Below, one piece after another: positions 26,027 through 34,922 of a DNA stretch of 64,000 nt (positions are counted from its first letter, which is position 1; every line of letters starts with the position of its first letter). The DNA comes from Streptomyces sp. 3214.6. Lineage in GTDB: Bacteria > Actinomycetota > Actinomycetes > Streptomycetales > Streptomycetaceae. The translations under genes and the position numbers were made by a program. The DNA lies in the NCBI RefSeq assembly GCF_900129855.1, contig NZ_LT670819.1, positions 4,402,001-4,466,000 of the forward strand. The letters run 5' to 3'. Under the pieces are notes generated by a model. It ran no database searches. It was not told where the DNA came from and saw only the letters and a list, made by a program, of their open reading frames with translations.

Positions 26027-27700
26027 TTACTTGCCCGGTGTCAACAGGCCAGGAATGGTGGGGTTCTTCCGCTTTTCGGGGGCTTCGGGGACGCTCGGGG
26101 TCAGGTCGTGGCGGTGGGCGTGAAGGAAGATCCGTTCGTCGGTGTAGACCGCGAAGAAGAAGACGAGTGCGACGCCGAGGCCGATCACCGAGGGGCGGTG
26201 GCCCGTGGTGGGGGCCAGGACGGCGGTCATCGCCAACCACAGGAAGATGTTCGGGGTGTTCTGTGTGATGAAGAGGTCCCGGCCGAGGCCGGTGCCGTGG
26301 GGGCGCAGGTGCAGGAACAGCGTCGTCAGGAGGCGCAGGGCGGTCAGGGCCGCCGCTGCGGCGGACATCACCAGCAGGAGTCGGATGGCCGTGTGGGCGG
26401 TCAGACCGACCGACGGGGTGAGGGCGAAGGTGGCGAGGCCGGCCACGGGGACCAGGGCCAAGCCGCCGAGCCAGTTCCAGTTGGTGCTGAGGGCGCCCGC
26501 CCGGATCGGGTCGCGCCGGCGCACGGCCTGCGCTCCTACCCCGGGCAGTACAAGGGCGGCGAGCAGGACGGCCGCGTAGGCGAGGAGGGCCGGTTCGAGC
26601 CTGCCCAGGGTGAGGGTCGGGGCGGTGCCTGGGAGAGAGAGGGGGAGGGCAAGGCCGGTGAGCAGGAGCACGGGGAGGGCGAGCGAGGCGGCCACCGTGT
26701 GGCGTACGGCGAAGAAGTAGTCGCCTCCCCAGAGCAGTGAGAGGGTCGGGGCTATCAGGGCGGGCGGGAGGAGCAGAAACAAACCTGCCAATTCCAACGG
26801 GAGCGAGTGCCCGGCCCAGATGAGGACCAGGCCCAGTGCGAGACGGGGAAGCAGCAGGGGCCAGGCCGCGCGGAGGCTGCTCAGGGGGCGGCGCAGAGTG
26901 GGTGGGTCCACGCGCAGCATGGCGAAGAAGGAGCCGACGGCCAGGAGGGGGGTAAGAGCGGTGGTGAAGACTGTGGCCGGGACCTGGATGCCGAGCGCGA
27001 GCTGGACCGCCACGCCCATCGCGGCGGCCGTGGCCACCAGCAGGGGGAGGCGGATCTCCACGATCTCGCCCAGGTCGTTGACGAGCCCTGCCGCGGCGGG
27101 GGCGGCAACCGCGCGGCGCAGGTCCTGCTCGGAGAGCGGGCGCGCATTGGGAATCTTGAAGTCGCGGTATTTGTCCGGGCTCGCGTCCGCGACGACCAGG
27201 GCGAACATCTCGACGACGTACTTGTGGGCGACGACCAGAACAGTGCGTCCCGCGCGGGAGGCGGGCAACAGGACGTCCTCGTAGTACGCGGCGACCCGGT
27301 CGTACATCTCCCGCCAGCTCTCGCCACCTGGCGGGCGGCCGGTCGGGGAATGGAAAGCCTCGGTGTAGCCGGCGAAGCCGATCGTCTTCTTCACCAGGCT
27401 TTTGTTGCGGCCGCTGTAGACGCCGAAGTCTCGCTCGGTCAGTGCTTCGCCGACGGTGATCCGGTCCGGAGGTTGTGGGAGCCGGTCGATGATGGTCCAC
27501 GCGGTCTGGCGGGCGCGTTGGAGCGTGGACATGTGCACTTCGTCGATGTGTACGCCGCTCGCAGCGAGCGCGGCGACCCGCTCGGCCGCCTGGTCGGCCT
27601 GGCGGCCGCCGAGGGCGGTGAGCGGGGTGTCCAGGCGCCCGGCGAACCGGTTCTGTTCGTTCGCCTGGGACTCGCCGTGGCGAAGGAAGAAGAGGGGCAT
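26027..27700 (-). CDS. Histidine phosphatase fused to a polytopic membrane domain
   Basis: A 557-residue protein. Residues 1-210 are a phosphoglycerate-mutase-like histidine phosphatase: FLRHGESQANEQNRF (catalytic RHG at 7-9), RARQTAWTI, TERDFGVYSGRNK and the second histidine in VVAHKYVVEM. From ~215 to ~530 there are nine or ten hydrophobic segments of a transporter-like domain, vaguely like bile-acid/auxin-type carriers; I cannot assign it firmly. The start ATG has AAGGGA seven bases upstream. Fusion of a phosphatase to a membrane carrier suggests dephosphorylation of a substrate or regulator coupled to transport. No operon partner. Confidence 0.82.
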   Translation of the reverse strand: MPLFFLRHGESQANEQNRFAGRLDTPLTALGGRQADQAAERVAALAASGVHIDEVHMSTLQRARQTAWTIIDRLPQPPDRITVGEALTERDFGVYSGRNKSLVKKTIGFAGYTEAFHSPTGRPPGGESWREMYDRVAAYYEDVLLPASRAGRTVLVVAHKYVVEMFALVVADASPDKYRDFKIPNARPLSEQDLRRAVAAPAAAGLVNDLGEIVEIRLPLLVATAAAMGVAVQLALGIQVPATVFTTALTPLLAVGSFFAMLRVDPPTLRRPLSSLRAAWPLLLPRLALGLVLIWAGHSLPLELAGLFLLLPPALIAPTLSLLWGGDYFFAVRHTVAASLALPVLLLTGLALPLSLPGTAPTLTLGRLEPALLAYAAVLLAALVLPGVGAQAVRRRDPIRAGALSTNWNWLGGLALVPVAGLATFALTPSVGLTAHTAIRLLLVMSAAAAALTALRLLTTLFLHLRPHGTGLGRDLFITQNTPNIFLWLAMTAVLAPTTGHRPSVIGLGVALVFFFAVYTDERIFLHAHRHDLTPSVPEAPEKRKNPTIPGLLTPGK

Positions 27701-28584
27701 TGAGTGTCCCTTGCGTGGGGGGCGTGGGAGTTGTGAGCTGTGGTGGGGTGTGAGTGACAGCTGTGCTTATTGAGCATTCAAGTACATGGTGAGAGGTGTT
27801 TGTTTTCCGTGGGAAGGCTGTTCGAGAACGTTCAGATTTCTTTGTCCTGAAGCTGCGGCTGATTGGCCGAAGCCGTGGCGGTGAGCGGCCGCGGGTGCGC
27901 GTACGTGTGTCGTCTCTCGCGCCGCACCGCCGCTGCCGGCCGGAGTCGTTCGCCGGGCCACCGGGCAGGCGCATGTCACGACGCCGCAGCAGGCGCCGCG
28001 GAGCAACCGGGTCGATCACGTGACCTGTTCAGCGGACCGCGCGGATGCGGCAAGAGGGCTGGCGCATGGATCCTCGCCTGCTGCTCGGCCGGTCACGGGC
28101 AGGGCGGGGTACGCACAGGGCTTGCTGGCTGGGGATGGCAGGGGGGAAGCGGCGCGGAGGCGGTCCCGGGCCAGCACCCGCTGGTACTCGGCCGACAGAT
28201 CCCCAGGTCCGGCCGCGTCCTTGCGGTAGGGCGCCACCCGCCCCGGCTTCACGCCCGCCAACGACGCGTGACGAATGATCAAGCCTGGTGATCACGCCGC
28301 TCTGCCAGCACGAGTACACCCAACCGCGACCACACCAGATCTGTGACCAGCCACTTCAGGTTGAAATGAGCCCAATGCAATGACCGGTACGAGCGCCGAG
28401 CGTGATGGAGAGCATGCGGAATGAGCTGATGCGTGACATCACCGGCGAGGTGATCACCGCTGAAGCCAGCCGGATACTGGTAATCAGAGCGGATGCGTAC
28501 GACGGCACGCCCTGCCGAACGCCCAGGGACACTGCCGCGTCCGCATCGGGCGACCACCGCCGACCGCCCGGGATCGGGCGGGGA
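27701..28584. other. 884-nt region without a recognisable gene
   Basis: Only short frames occur. One on the minus strand (28016-28282, beginning MIIRHASLAGVKPGRVAPYR) has some coding character but no family I know, and its tail is low-complexity. The left end should contain the promoter of the phosphatase-fusion gene. A GC-rich hairpin-prone stretch lies near 28100-28200. Confidence 0.4.
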
Positions 28585-29601
28585 TCAACCGCCGGCATGT
28601 GACGCTTCGGAGTCGGAGTCCGCGTGGGTAGGCCAGTTGTCCCGCCGTTCCCGGGCCACTGCCGCGCGACTGCTGACCCGTTCTCCGTGGGAGCCGACCC
28701 GTTCTCCGCTCAGCGGGAAGGCGGGCGCAGTCGGTTGGACAGAGGTGATCAGTTCGGGGAGTTCATGGGGTTCCGGGCGCTCCGGACGCTCAGGGAGCGC
28801 GGGGCGCGGGATGTTCCGGTGGATGGATTCGCCGTCGGTCTCCCGGCTCTGGTGCTCGAAGAAGCGGAGCATCTCCACCGGGAACGGCATGACCAGGGTG
28901 CTGTTCTTCTCCGCCGAGACATCCACCACGGTCTGCAGCAGGCGCAGTTGGAGCGCGCCCGGAGTGTCGGCCATGGTCGCCGCGGCGTCACTCAGACGCT
29001 GGGACGCCTGGAACTCACCGTCGGCGGCGATGACCCGGGCACGGCGTTCACGCTCGGCCTCGGCCTGCTTGGACATGGAGCGCATCATCGACTGCAGAAG
29101 GGCGATGTCCTTGATCTCCACCCGCTCGATGCGCAGTCCCCACGGTTCCTCGGTGGGGGCGTCCATCACCTTCTTGAGCTCCGCGTTGATGTGGTCGCGG
29201 TCGGAGAGGAGTGTGTCCAGATCCGCCCTGCCGATGACCGCGCGCAGCGAGGTCTGGGCGATCTGGGAGACGGCGCTGGGGTAATTGCGGACGTTCACCA
29301 GGGCCTTGACCGGGTCGATGACCCGGAAGTAGACGACCGCGTCCACGGTGAGCGTCACGTTGTCGGCGGTGATGGACCCCTGCGGCGGGATGCCCAGCAC
29401 CTCGGTCTGGACGGACACCTTCCGCATCCGGTCCCCGATCGGCCGGATGACACGCAGGCCGGGCCCGCGGATGTCCGGCAGCAGCCGCCCGAAGCGGAAC
29501 ACCACGCCCTTCTCGTACTGCTGGACGTTGCGCAGGCTCAGGGCCAGCAGGACCAGCCCGGCCACGGCGAACACCACCAGCACAGTGATCAGAACACCCA
29601 T
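28585..29601 (-). CDS. Slipin (stomatin-like SPFH/Band 7 protein)
   Basis: A 338-residue protein from the ATG 29601. One N-terminal membrane helix (VLITVLVVFAVAGLVLLAL) is followed by the SPFH domain with the slipin hallmarks EKGVVFRFGRL, PIGDRMRKVSVQTEV, ITADNVTLTVDAVVYFRV and LRAVIGRADLDTLLSDRD. A coiled coil (KQAEAERERRARVIAADGE) comes next. Slipins oligomerise at the inner membrane face and scaffold microdomains. The usual partner, a NfeD protease, is not present; instead three small genes precede it in the same operon. The last 60 residues are a Pro/Arg-rich tail that is probably disordered. Confidence 0.93.
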   Translation of the reverse strand: MGVLITVLVVFAVAGLVLLALSLRNVQQYEKGVVFRFGRLLPDIRGPGLRVIRPIGDRMRKVSVQTEVLGIPPQGSITADNVTLTVDAVVYFRVIDPVKALVNVRNYPSAVSQIAQTSLRAVIGRADLDTLLSDRDHINAELKKVMDAPTEEPWGLRIERVEIKDIALLQSMMRSMSKQAEAERERRARVIAADGEFQASQRLSDAAATMADTPGALQLRLLQTVVDVSAEKNSTLVMPFPVEMLRFFEHQSRETDGESIHRNIPRPALPERPERPEPHELPELITSVQPTAPAFPLSGERVGSHGERVSSRAAVARERRDNWPTHADSDSEASHAGG

Positions 29602-29726
29602 GGTTCTCACATTCCTTACGTCGATGACGGTCCCGGACCGGGCGGTCCGGGAAGCACCCGGCACGGGAGGACCCCGGCCTGTGCCCGTGGGTGCGGCCGG
29701 GGTCCCGGGCTGCTGTTGAGGCTCTG

Positions 29727-30242
29727 CTACGTCGGCCCGGCTCGGCCGGGAGAACTCTGCGGTACGTCGCTCCGGCCGGCCCCGGTGATGCCGGTGGCAG
29801 CCAGAATCCGCTCGGCTGAGACGTCGTTGTCGTCCTGTACGGCCATGACCATCGCGTCGTGCGCGGGGCCGATATCGGCCCCCGACGGGATCACCAGGAA
29901 CAGGAAGTGGTCCTGGTCGCCCCGGGTGACGATCATGGTGTGGTCGCCCACGGCGGACCAGTCGATACGGACCATGTGCCCGTCGACGAACAGATGGCCC
30001 GGGGCCCCGTCCCAGTCGCTCGCGTCGAGGCCCACGCGGGCAATGGGGCCCAGGCGTGCCGTCAGCGCGGTGAGGAGAGCCGACAGCTGGCTCTTGAGGT
30101 CGCGGGTCCGCGGCCACCAGGCGCCGTCGAACGTCCCCGTGCGCCTGGCTGTGGTCTCCATCCGCAGGACCGCGGTGCCGGGAAGCACCGGCTCACCGCT
30201 GGTGTCTGCCAGAAGCTTCACGGACTGCTTGGCGGGGAGCAT
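29727..30242 (-). CDS. DUF5994 family protein
   Basis: A 171-residue soluble protein. The pattern TFDGAWWPRTRDLKSQLSAL, then RVGLDASDWDGAP and VRIDWSAVGDHTMIVTRGDQ, is that of DUF5994 proteins, which are small, widespread in Streptomyces and functionally unknown. They often occur near ANTAR and STAS stress genes, as here. It follows the one-TM protein with a six-base gap and precedes slipin. Confidence 0.82.
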   Translation of the reverse strand: MLPAKQSVKLLADTSGEPVLPGTAVLRMETTARRTGTFDGAWWPRTRDLKSQLSALLTALTARLGPIARVGLDASDWDGAPGHLFVDGHMVRIDWSAVGDHTMIVTRGDQDHFLFLVIPSGADIGPAHDAMVMAVQDDNDVSAERILAATGITGAGRSDVPQSSPGRAGPT

Positions 30243-30248
30243 GGCGAC

Positions 30249-30464
30249 TCACTTCCCCGCCGTCCGGGTCCGGTGCCGTGGCCGGAGCCGTCCGCGCTGC
30301 GGGGCCGATGGTGCCGACCCCCGGACAGCCGACCGGGAGCGGCCGTACTGGAAAACGGCGATGCGCTCGTCGTGCTGATTGTTGAGCAGGTGGATCAGGA
30401 GCACGCCCACAGCGACCATCGCCAGAAGCGCCAGCACGGCCACGAAGGTCTCCATGACCCTCAC
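30249..30464 (-). CDS. Small one-TM protein
   Basis: A 71-residue protein: one membrane helix (METFVAVLALLAMVAVGVLL) then a basic Arg-rich cytoplasmic tail. The GTG start at 30464 overlaps the stop of the upstream gene as GTGA, so translation is probably coupled. Function unknown; it may help anchor the slipin assembly. Confidence 0.65.
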   Translation of the reverse strand: MRVMETFVAVLALLAMVAVGVLLIHLLNNQHDERIAVFQYGRSRSAVRGSAPSAPQRGRLRPRHRTRTAGK

Positions 30465-30901
30465 CTGCCCTTTGCCGGATTCGGTGTCGGCGGGGCGACT
30501 GCCGGAATGGCGAGTACCGGAGCAGTGACTGCCGGGATCCGTGGACGTGAGGCCGGACCGGGGGCCTCACGGCCTCCTTCGGCGTCCCAGACGGCTTCCA
30601 CGGCCCGTTCGGCCGCCGTCACGGTGCGCAGCCGCGCTGCCTCCTCCATCAGTCGGCCCGTGCTTGACACGCGCAGTGGGTCGCTCACGGCGGCCATCAG
30701 CCACGCGGCCGAGACGGGAGTCGTCTGTGGGTCGAGCAGGGCAGTCGATGAGGGAAGTTCCGCCCCCGGATAACAGGAGTGGTACCACCGGGCGCCGTCC
30801 AGCAGAGCCGGAACCGAACCGGTGAGAGCCGACGCCATGCGAAGAGACGGAGAAGAGGGCCGGTGTTCGATTGCCGGCGCGTACCAAACGGTCGCTGTCA
30901 T
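30461..30901 (-). CDS. Hypothetical protein, first gene of the slipin operon
   Basis: A 146-residue protein from the ATG 30901 (GGAGCAGGG upstream). The central part (AAWLMAAVSDPLRVSSTGRL, then ERAVEAVWDAEGG) looks like genuine helical coding sequence; both ends are Pro/Ser-rich. No known domain. It overlaps the next gene by four bases, which supports it as real. Confidence 0.55.
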   Translation of the reverse strand: MTATVWYAPAIEHRPSSPSLRMASALTGSVPALLDGARWYHSCYPGAELPSSTALLDPQTTPVSAAWLMAAVSDPLRVSSTGRLMEEAARLRTVTAAERAVEAVWDAEGGREAPGPASRPRIPAVTAPVLAIPAVAPPTPNPAKGR

Positions 30902-31550
30902 GACGCGAACCCTGCTCCGGGCCGGTCGGACCGGCCCGGTGAAATCAATCGCCGAAAACGACACAAGCATGGTGGCCGGTGCGCGAAATACCCTCGGTAA
31001 CATCAGCTTACTCCTCCGGCGGGCCGTTCCACGGACGCGATCCGTACAAGTGTGGGAAGTCGACGGGCCGACGCCGAGCATCCGGGTACCGATCGGCTGC
31101 CGAGGTCGGCCGTCTGTGGCAGTGAGGGGCGCGCCATGGGCGCGAACACGGCCGAGACCGCGTTACCAGGCACCCTTCAGAAGCTGACGGACCATCTGGC
31201 GGCCTCCTACGCCGACCTGTTCGTACGACCGACCCGATCCCACAGCTCCCCTTCGGGAGGAAGACCGGCGGGACAGGAGGCCACTCGGTCACCACAGCTC
31301 TGCGAAGGCTTCGCATCGCCCTGACCCACTCGGCACCGGCACCTCGCCCGTGATCACCACGACAGCGGTGCTCGGGGCAACGCCGACCGCTTCCCCGGCG
31401 TGCAGCTACCGGCCGTGCCGTTGAGCACATGCAGATCCGGGGTACCGACCGACGCCCCCGAGGTAACTCCCCGAAGTCGGCCGAGGCGCGCGTCACCGTG
31501 CATTCCGGCCGGGGTGGTCGCATCCGCCACGAGAACCACGATGCCGACGA
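30902..31550. other. Region with no supported gene
   Basis: It should contain the promoter of the slipin operon (30902-31010 is AT-richer). The rest has short frames of poor quality on both strands and may be decayed DNA: a degenerate PRC-barrel copy follows directly. Confidence 0.4.
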
Positions 31551-31643
31551 TCAGCAGACCGCTTCGAGCACGCCGATCCTGTGCCCCTTCGGGTCGACGA
31601 CGTCATGGGTGCGCCACTCGCGGATGTCGACTGCCTGGATCAT
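31551..31643 (-). pseudogene. PRC-barrel gene remnant
   Basis: Thirty codons from the ATG 31643 (MIQAVDIREWRTHDVVDPKG, then HRIGVLEAVC) match the first thirty residues of the intact PRC-barrel gene at 38628-38984, residue for residue in most positions. A stop follows at the place where the intact copy has YVDTTTDE. The rest of the gene is gone. Confidence 0.85.
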
Positions 31644-31994
31644 GCGCTGTCCCTCCTGAGCGGGACACCGGTCGAAGCGGGCCGCCTCCCCTGGAAGATC
31701 GCGGCCTGGCCGGATCCGGAAAAGCGGCTGTGACAACGACTCCGGCGCAACCACGCCGGAGTCGCCCTTCCGGGCGGCTGCACGTGAGAGTGAGCCAACC
31801 CACAATCCATGTTACTGCGGCCCCCGCGGCTCGCGCTCTTGATGGATACGCCGGTGCGGTCGATCCAAGACCCGCTCACGCGCGCAGCAGCCGTTGCGTG
31901 GTCTCCCGTCCCGGTTCCTGCCGGGCCTGGTGGCGGGCTGGGTGCGCGGCATCCGCGGCGGGAGGGCATCCTCTCTTGGTGGACTACCGGCGCC

Positions 31995-32095
31995 TGCCAC
32001 CGCCGCGCCCGCGCATCGCGGAGCCGACGGATCCAGACGCCCAGCAGGACGGCGGCGACCCACCACAGGACGTGCAGGGCGGCGACGGCAGATGT
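31995..32095 (-). pseudogene. Decayed copy of the one-TM basic protein
   Basis: A minus-strand frame reads ALHVLWWVAAVLLGVWIRRL followed by Arg-rich sequence. This matches the HPLWWVVAAVLVYGATRHGR region of the intact paralogue at 39468-39761. No start codon or proper N-terminus remains. The remainder of 31644-32397 holds nothing else I can name. Confidence 0.5.
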
Positions 32096-32397
32096 GGCTT
32101 CGCCGGGATGCCATGGCGACGGCGACTGCGGGAGCGGCCTCGCTCGTGACGCGGCAGGTTCCCGCGCCGATACGCGAGGTGCGTCCGGGGAGCGCGAGGG
32201 TGATCGACGCGGCCGGGGCCTCGGGCCGTACCGCACACGCCGGCTCTCGCCGCGCTCCCTGAACAGCCGGCAACGGACCACCAGCTCCGGGTGCGAGACC
32301 GTTACACGGGGCGTCACCAGCTGCCTCCGGGCAGGGCTACGCTGTTCGAACAGGCCCCGGCCCCCGGCAGTGAAGCTCCGCTCCGGGGAGGCCCACC

Positions 32398-32658
32398 GTG
32401 TTCGCCCTGCTCCTCATCCTCATCGTGGTCCTGGCCGGCTTCGGCTTCCTCAGCCCCCTCTGGCGGGTGGTCGCGGCCTCAGTCGTGCTGGTTTTCGGCG
32501 CCATCCAATACGGGCGCCGTGGTGAAGGCGGGGGCTGGGACCGTGGCGGCAGTTCCGATCTCCGGGAGCACCAGGACCACCGGAAGCGCCGGTACCGCCC
32601 TCGGCATCGGGAGCGCTGGAAGCGCGAGGCCCGTCCGGACAGCGAGCACCGCGGGTAA
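32398..32658 (+). CDS. Small one-TM basic protein (copy 1)
   Basis: An 86-residue protein from the GTG 32398. Two close hydrophobic stretches (ALLLILIVVLAGFGFLSPLW, then RVVAASVVLVFGAI) are followed by a charged tail rich in Arg, Asp and His. Its paralogue at 39468 is clearly similar over the membrane part. The family is common in Streptomyces beside ANTAR genes; function unknown, possibly a membrane-stress component. Confidence 0.75.
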   Translation: MFALLLILIVVLAGFGFLSPLWRVVAASVVLVFGAIQYGRRGEGGGWDRGGSSDLREHQDHRKRRYRPRHRERWKREARPDSEHRG

Positions 32659-32753
32659 CCGACACCACGCCCCGTGAAGAGCCGCCGCTGTCGACGGCTC
32701 GGGATGCGGCACTGCTGGCCGAGGTCGGCGAACTGCGCGCCGCCAACGAGCAG

Positions 32754-32999
32754 TTGGAGCGGGCGCTGGCGAGCCGTGCGGTGATCGACCAGGCGTGCGG
32801 CATGGTGATGGCCCTGGCGCCCTGCACCAGTGAGAGGGCCTGGGACCTGCTGGTGGGCGTGTCGCAGCGCTGCAACATCAAGCTCCGGGACGTGGCCGCG
32901 GCCCTGGTCGCCACGACGAAGGACGAGGCGCTCCCGGCACCGGTGCGACAGGAGCTGCGCCAGGCGCTGCGGCGCCTCCATTCGGCGGACCGGAGATGA
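32754..32999 (+). CDS. ANTAR-domain protein, start uncertain
   Basis: The ANTAR signature is clear: ALASRAVIDQACGMVMALAP, then three helices ending DVAAALVATTKDEAL. ANTAR domains bind two-hexaloop RNA hairpins and cause antitermination. The frame is open back to 32655, and the upstream residues (LLAEVGELRAANEQLERAL) match the paralogue at 38994, so the true protein is longer. No ATG or GTG exists there: only TTG at 32754. At 32655 the codon is GTA within GTAACC, where GTGA-type overlap with the preceding gene would be expected, so the ancestral GTG start may have been lost. No sensor domain. Confidence 0.65.
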   Translation: MERALASRAVIDQACGMVMALAPCTSERAWDLLVGVSQRCNIKLRDVAAALVATTKDEALPAPVRQELRQALRRLHSADRR

Positions 33000-33051
33000 C
33001 GGCGGGCGCGCGCGGCGGTCGGCCTGTCGGCTCATCGCCCGTGCGGCCCGG

Positions 33052-33551
33052 TCACGCGGCCTCCAGGCCCGGCACTTCCGGCAGTGCCGGGGGCAGCAGG
33101 GAGCGCTGCAGTGTGGAGGCGTACGCGACGATCTCCGACCGGTCCCGCTCGGCGCGCTCACGTGCCGCGTGTTCCACCTCCACCAGTTCCCGTTCCACGC
33201 GGCACGTGAGCCCGCCCGAGCGGGACCGGTCACCAGGGAGTGGGCGCGGACGGCCGGGTCGTCGAGAGTGTCGGGGACGATCAGAGGACTGCCCGTGGTG
33301 ATCACCGAGGTGCACAGCCCCGGGTCCCGGCCGATCTGCGTGACCCCCGCCAGACCGTACGCGGCCTTGAACCAGACCCGGTCGGTGTCCACGATCGTCA
33401 CCGTTGCGGACGGAGCGTCGAACAGGCGGGCGGCCAGCGCGGCGATCCGGTCGAAGGCACCGTCGGGCGGGGTGTCCAGGATGTCGTAACGACGCACCGC
33501 GGCGATCCGCCGCGCCTCCTGCTCCGCAGACAGCTCAACCTGCTCCTCCAT
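33052..33551 (-). pseudogene. SpoIIE-type phosphatase gene, frameshifted and truncated
   Basis: From the ATG 33551 (MEEQVELSAEQEARRIAAVR) about 100 residues of a GAF domain are intact, including FDAPSATVTIVDTDRVWFKA. The frame then breaks near 33250. About 50 nt later another frame gives RVERELVEVEHAARERAERD and TLQRSLLPPALPEVPGLEAA, the coiled-coil linker that leads into a PP2C/SpoIIE (RsbU-type) phosphatase domain. A stop follows at 33052, so the end of the GAF domain and the entire phosphatase are missing. It is a relic of a stress-signalling phosphatase. Confidence 0.8.
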
Positions 33552-33635
33552 GGCTTCTCGACGCCTCCACGTCTTCGCACGTCCACGTCGCACGTCTCCG
33601 GCTTCGCACGCGTCGCACCCGACCGGCGCAGGCGG

Positions 33636-34280
33636 CTATCCGGGCCGCTGGGTCCGGTCGTTGTGCGCGAGGCCGTCCGGATGCTGCGTCGTGCGCTCTC
33701 CGAGGGACAGAAGCAGTACGAACAGGACGGTCGGGGCGCGGTGGACCTGGCCCACCTCCTGCCAGCCCCACGCCTCCAAGGCAGCACGGGCCGGGCGGTC
33801 GGACTGGTCCAGCAAGGTGACGCCGAGCGAAGCCTGGTGGTCGGCGAGCAGGCGCTCCTGGAGCCGGCGAGCGAGCCCGCGGGCGTACTGGTGCGGATGG
33901 ACAACGGTTTCGAGGATCGCGAAGACGTGTCCGGACGCGGTCAGTTGCTCCAGGTTCTGGGGCAGCGGCCCGTCGAACCCCTGCCACCAGGAGCCGTCAC
34001 GTGGCACGGGGATTCCGAAGACACAGCCGGTCAGGGACCGGGCCTCGGCGACCAGCATGTCGAATCCCGGCAGTTTCACGCCGTCCGCCAGACGGCGCAG
34101 GAACTCCTGCCGGCCGCGGAACTCCTCGCCCGGCGGGGTGGTGGTGGACTCCACGTACAGATCCGCCAGGTCCTCTCGCATGCCCTCGGCCTGCCAGCGG
34201 TTCAGTCGGCGCAGCCGCACCGTGTCCATGGCGGACGGCTCCGGGCCTTCGGGTTCGTGGGGTTGCCGCGGAGTGCGCAT
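33636..34280 (-). CDS. GNAT-like protein (copy 1)
   Basis: A 214-residue protein from the ATG 34280 (GAGGCGCCCC upstream). The layout is GNAT-like: VRLRRLNRWQAEGMREDLAD at the start, central strands with DGSWWQGFDG, a motif-A-like segment (HPHQYARGLARRLQERLL) and a final strand. The acetyl-CoA loop is degenerate, so activity is uncertain. It is ~45% similar to 36467-37138 and has a matching upstream region, so the two are duplicates. Confidence 0.7.
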   Translation of the reverse strand: MRTPRQPHEPEGPEPSAMDTVRLRRLNRWQAEGMREDLADLYVESTTTPPGEEFRGRQEFLRRLADGVKLPGFDMLVAEARSLTGCVFGIPVPRDGSWWQGFDGPLPQNLEQLTASGHVFAILETVVHPHQYARGLARRLQERLLADHQASLGVTLLDQSDRPARAALEAWGWQEVGQVHRAPTVLFVLLLSLGERTTQHPDGLAHNDRTQRPG

Positions 34281-34922
34281 GGGGCGCCTCGGTTCAGGAG
34301 ACCGGCAGATGGGCGGGAGTGCCATCGTGGCCGATGTGTGGTGCGGCGCCGGGGTCCGGGACGTCTGTTCGCCAGCATAGTCCCGAGTCGGCGCCGTGCC
34401 GGGGCCAGTTGGGCGAAGAGTTCCCGCAGCCACGGCCAAGGAACCGGGCCTCCCCCCGTGGCTGCCGCGCGCCTGTGACGACCGGCATCGCCCCGGTGCT
34501 CGACGCGACACCGCGTATCCGACCGGCGTTGTCCCGAGACGAGCACGCCTACGTCAGGCCCTGTTCCGCTGCTCCTGAATCTGCTCTAGGCTGCGCGCAG
34601 GGAAGACCGGACTGCGGCCGTGTCAGGTAGCAGCAGGTCTCCTCGTTCAGGCTCCCAGCCCCCGAGTCGGAAACCAGGCCCGGCCGGAGCCGCATCGCCG
34701 GACAGCGCGGCTCCAGCCCAAGTCCTCTCGGCAAGTTCCAGACGGGGTGTTCCCATCAGTCCCGCCGCCGCAGAGGACAACGCGCGAGGACACGGCGGAG
34801 GGGGGCCTCCCGTTCCTCGCGCTCCGGACGGCCGCCGCCGTCGTGCGGCGGCGGCTGTCCGGCCCACGGTTCCCGGCGCAGGAGCGGCGTGCCGATGCGC
34901 GTCGGCTGCGGCGCGGAGTGGA
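34281..34922. other. 642-nt gap with a duplicated promoter-like block
   Basis: Contains no supported gene. The block 34348-34384 (minus strand GACTATGCTG, then GACGTCCCGGACCCCGGC) is shared with 37785-37821, upstream of the paralogous cassette; TATGCT could be the -10. The remainder is GC-rich noise up to the GAF-ANTAR gene end. Confidence 0.5.

Noticed and set aside
28016..28282. Possible small protein on the minus strand (MIIRHASLAGVKPGRVAP...)
   Set aside because: Some coding character, but no family, no ribosome site and a low-complexity tail; described only within the gap entry.
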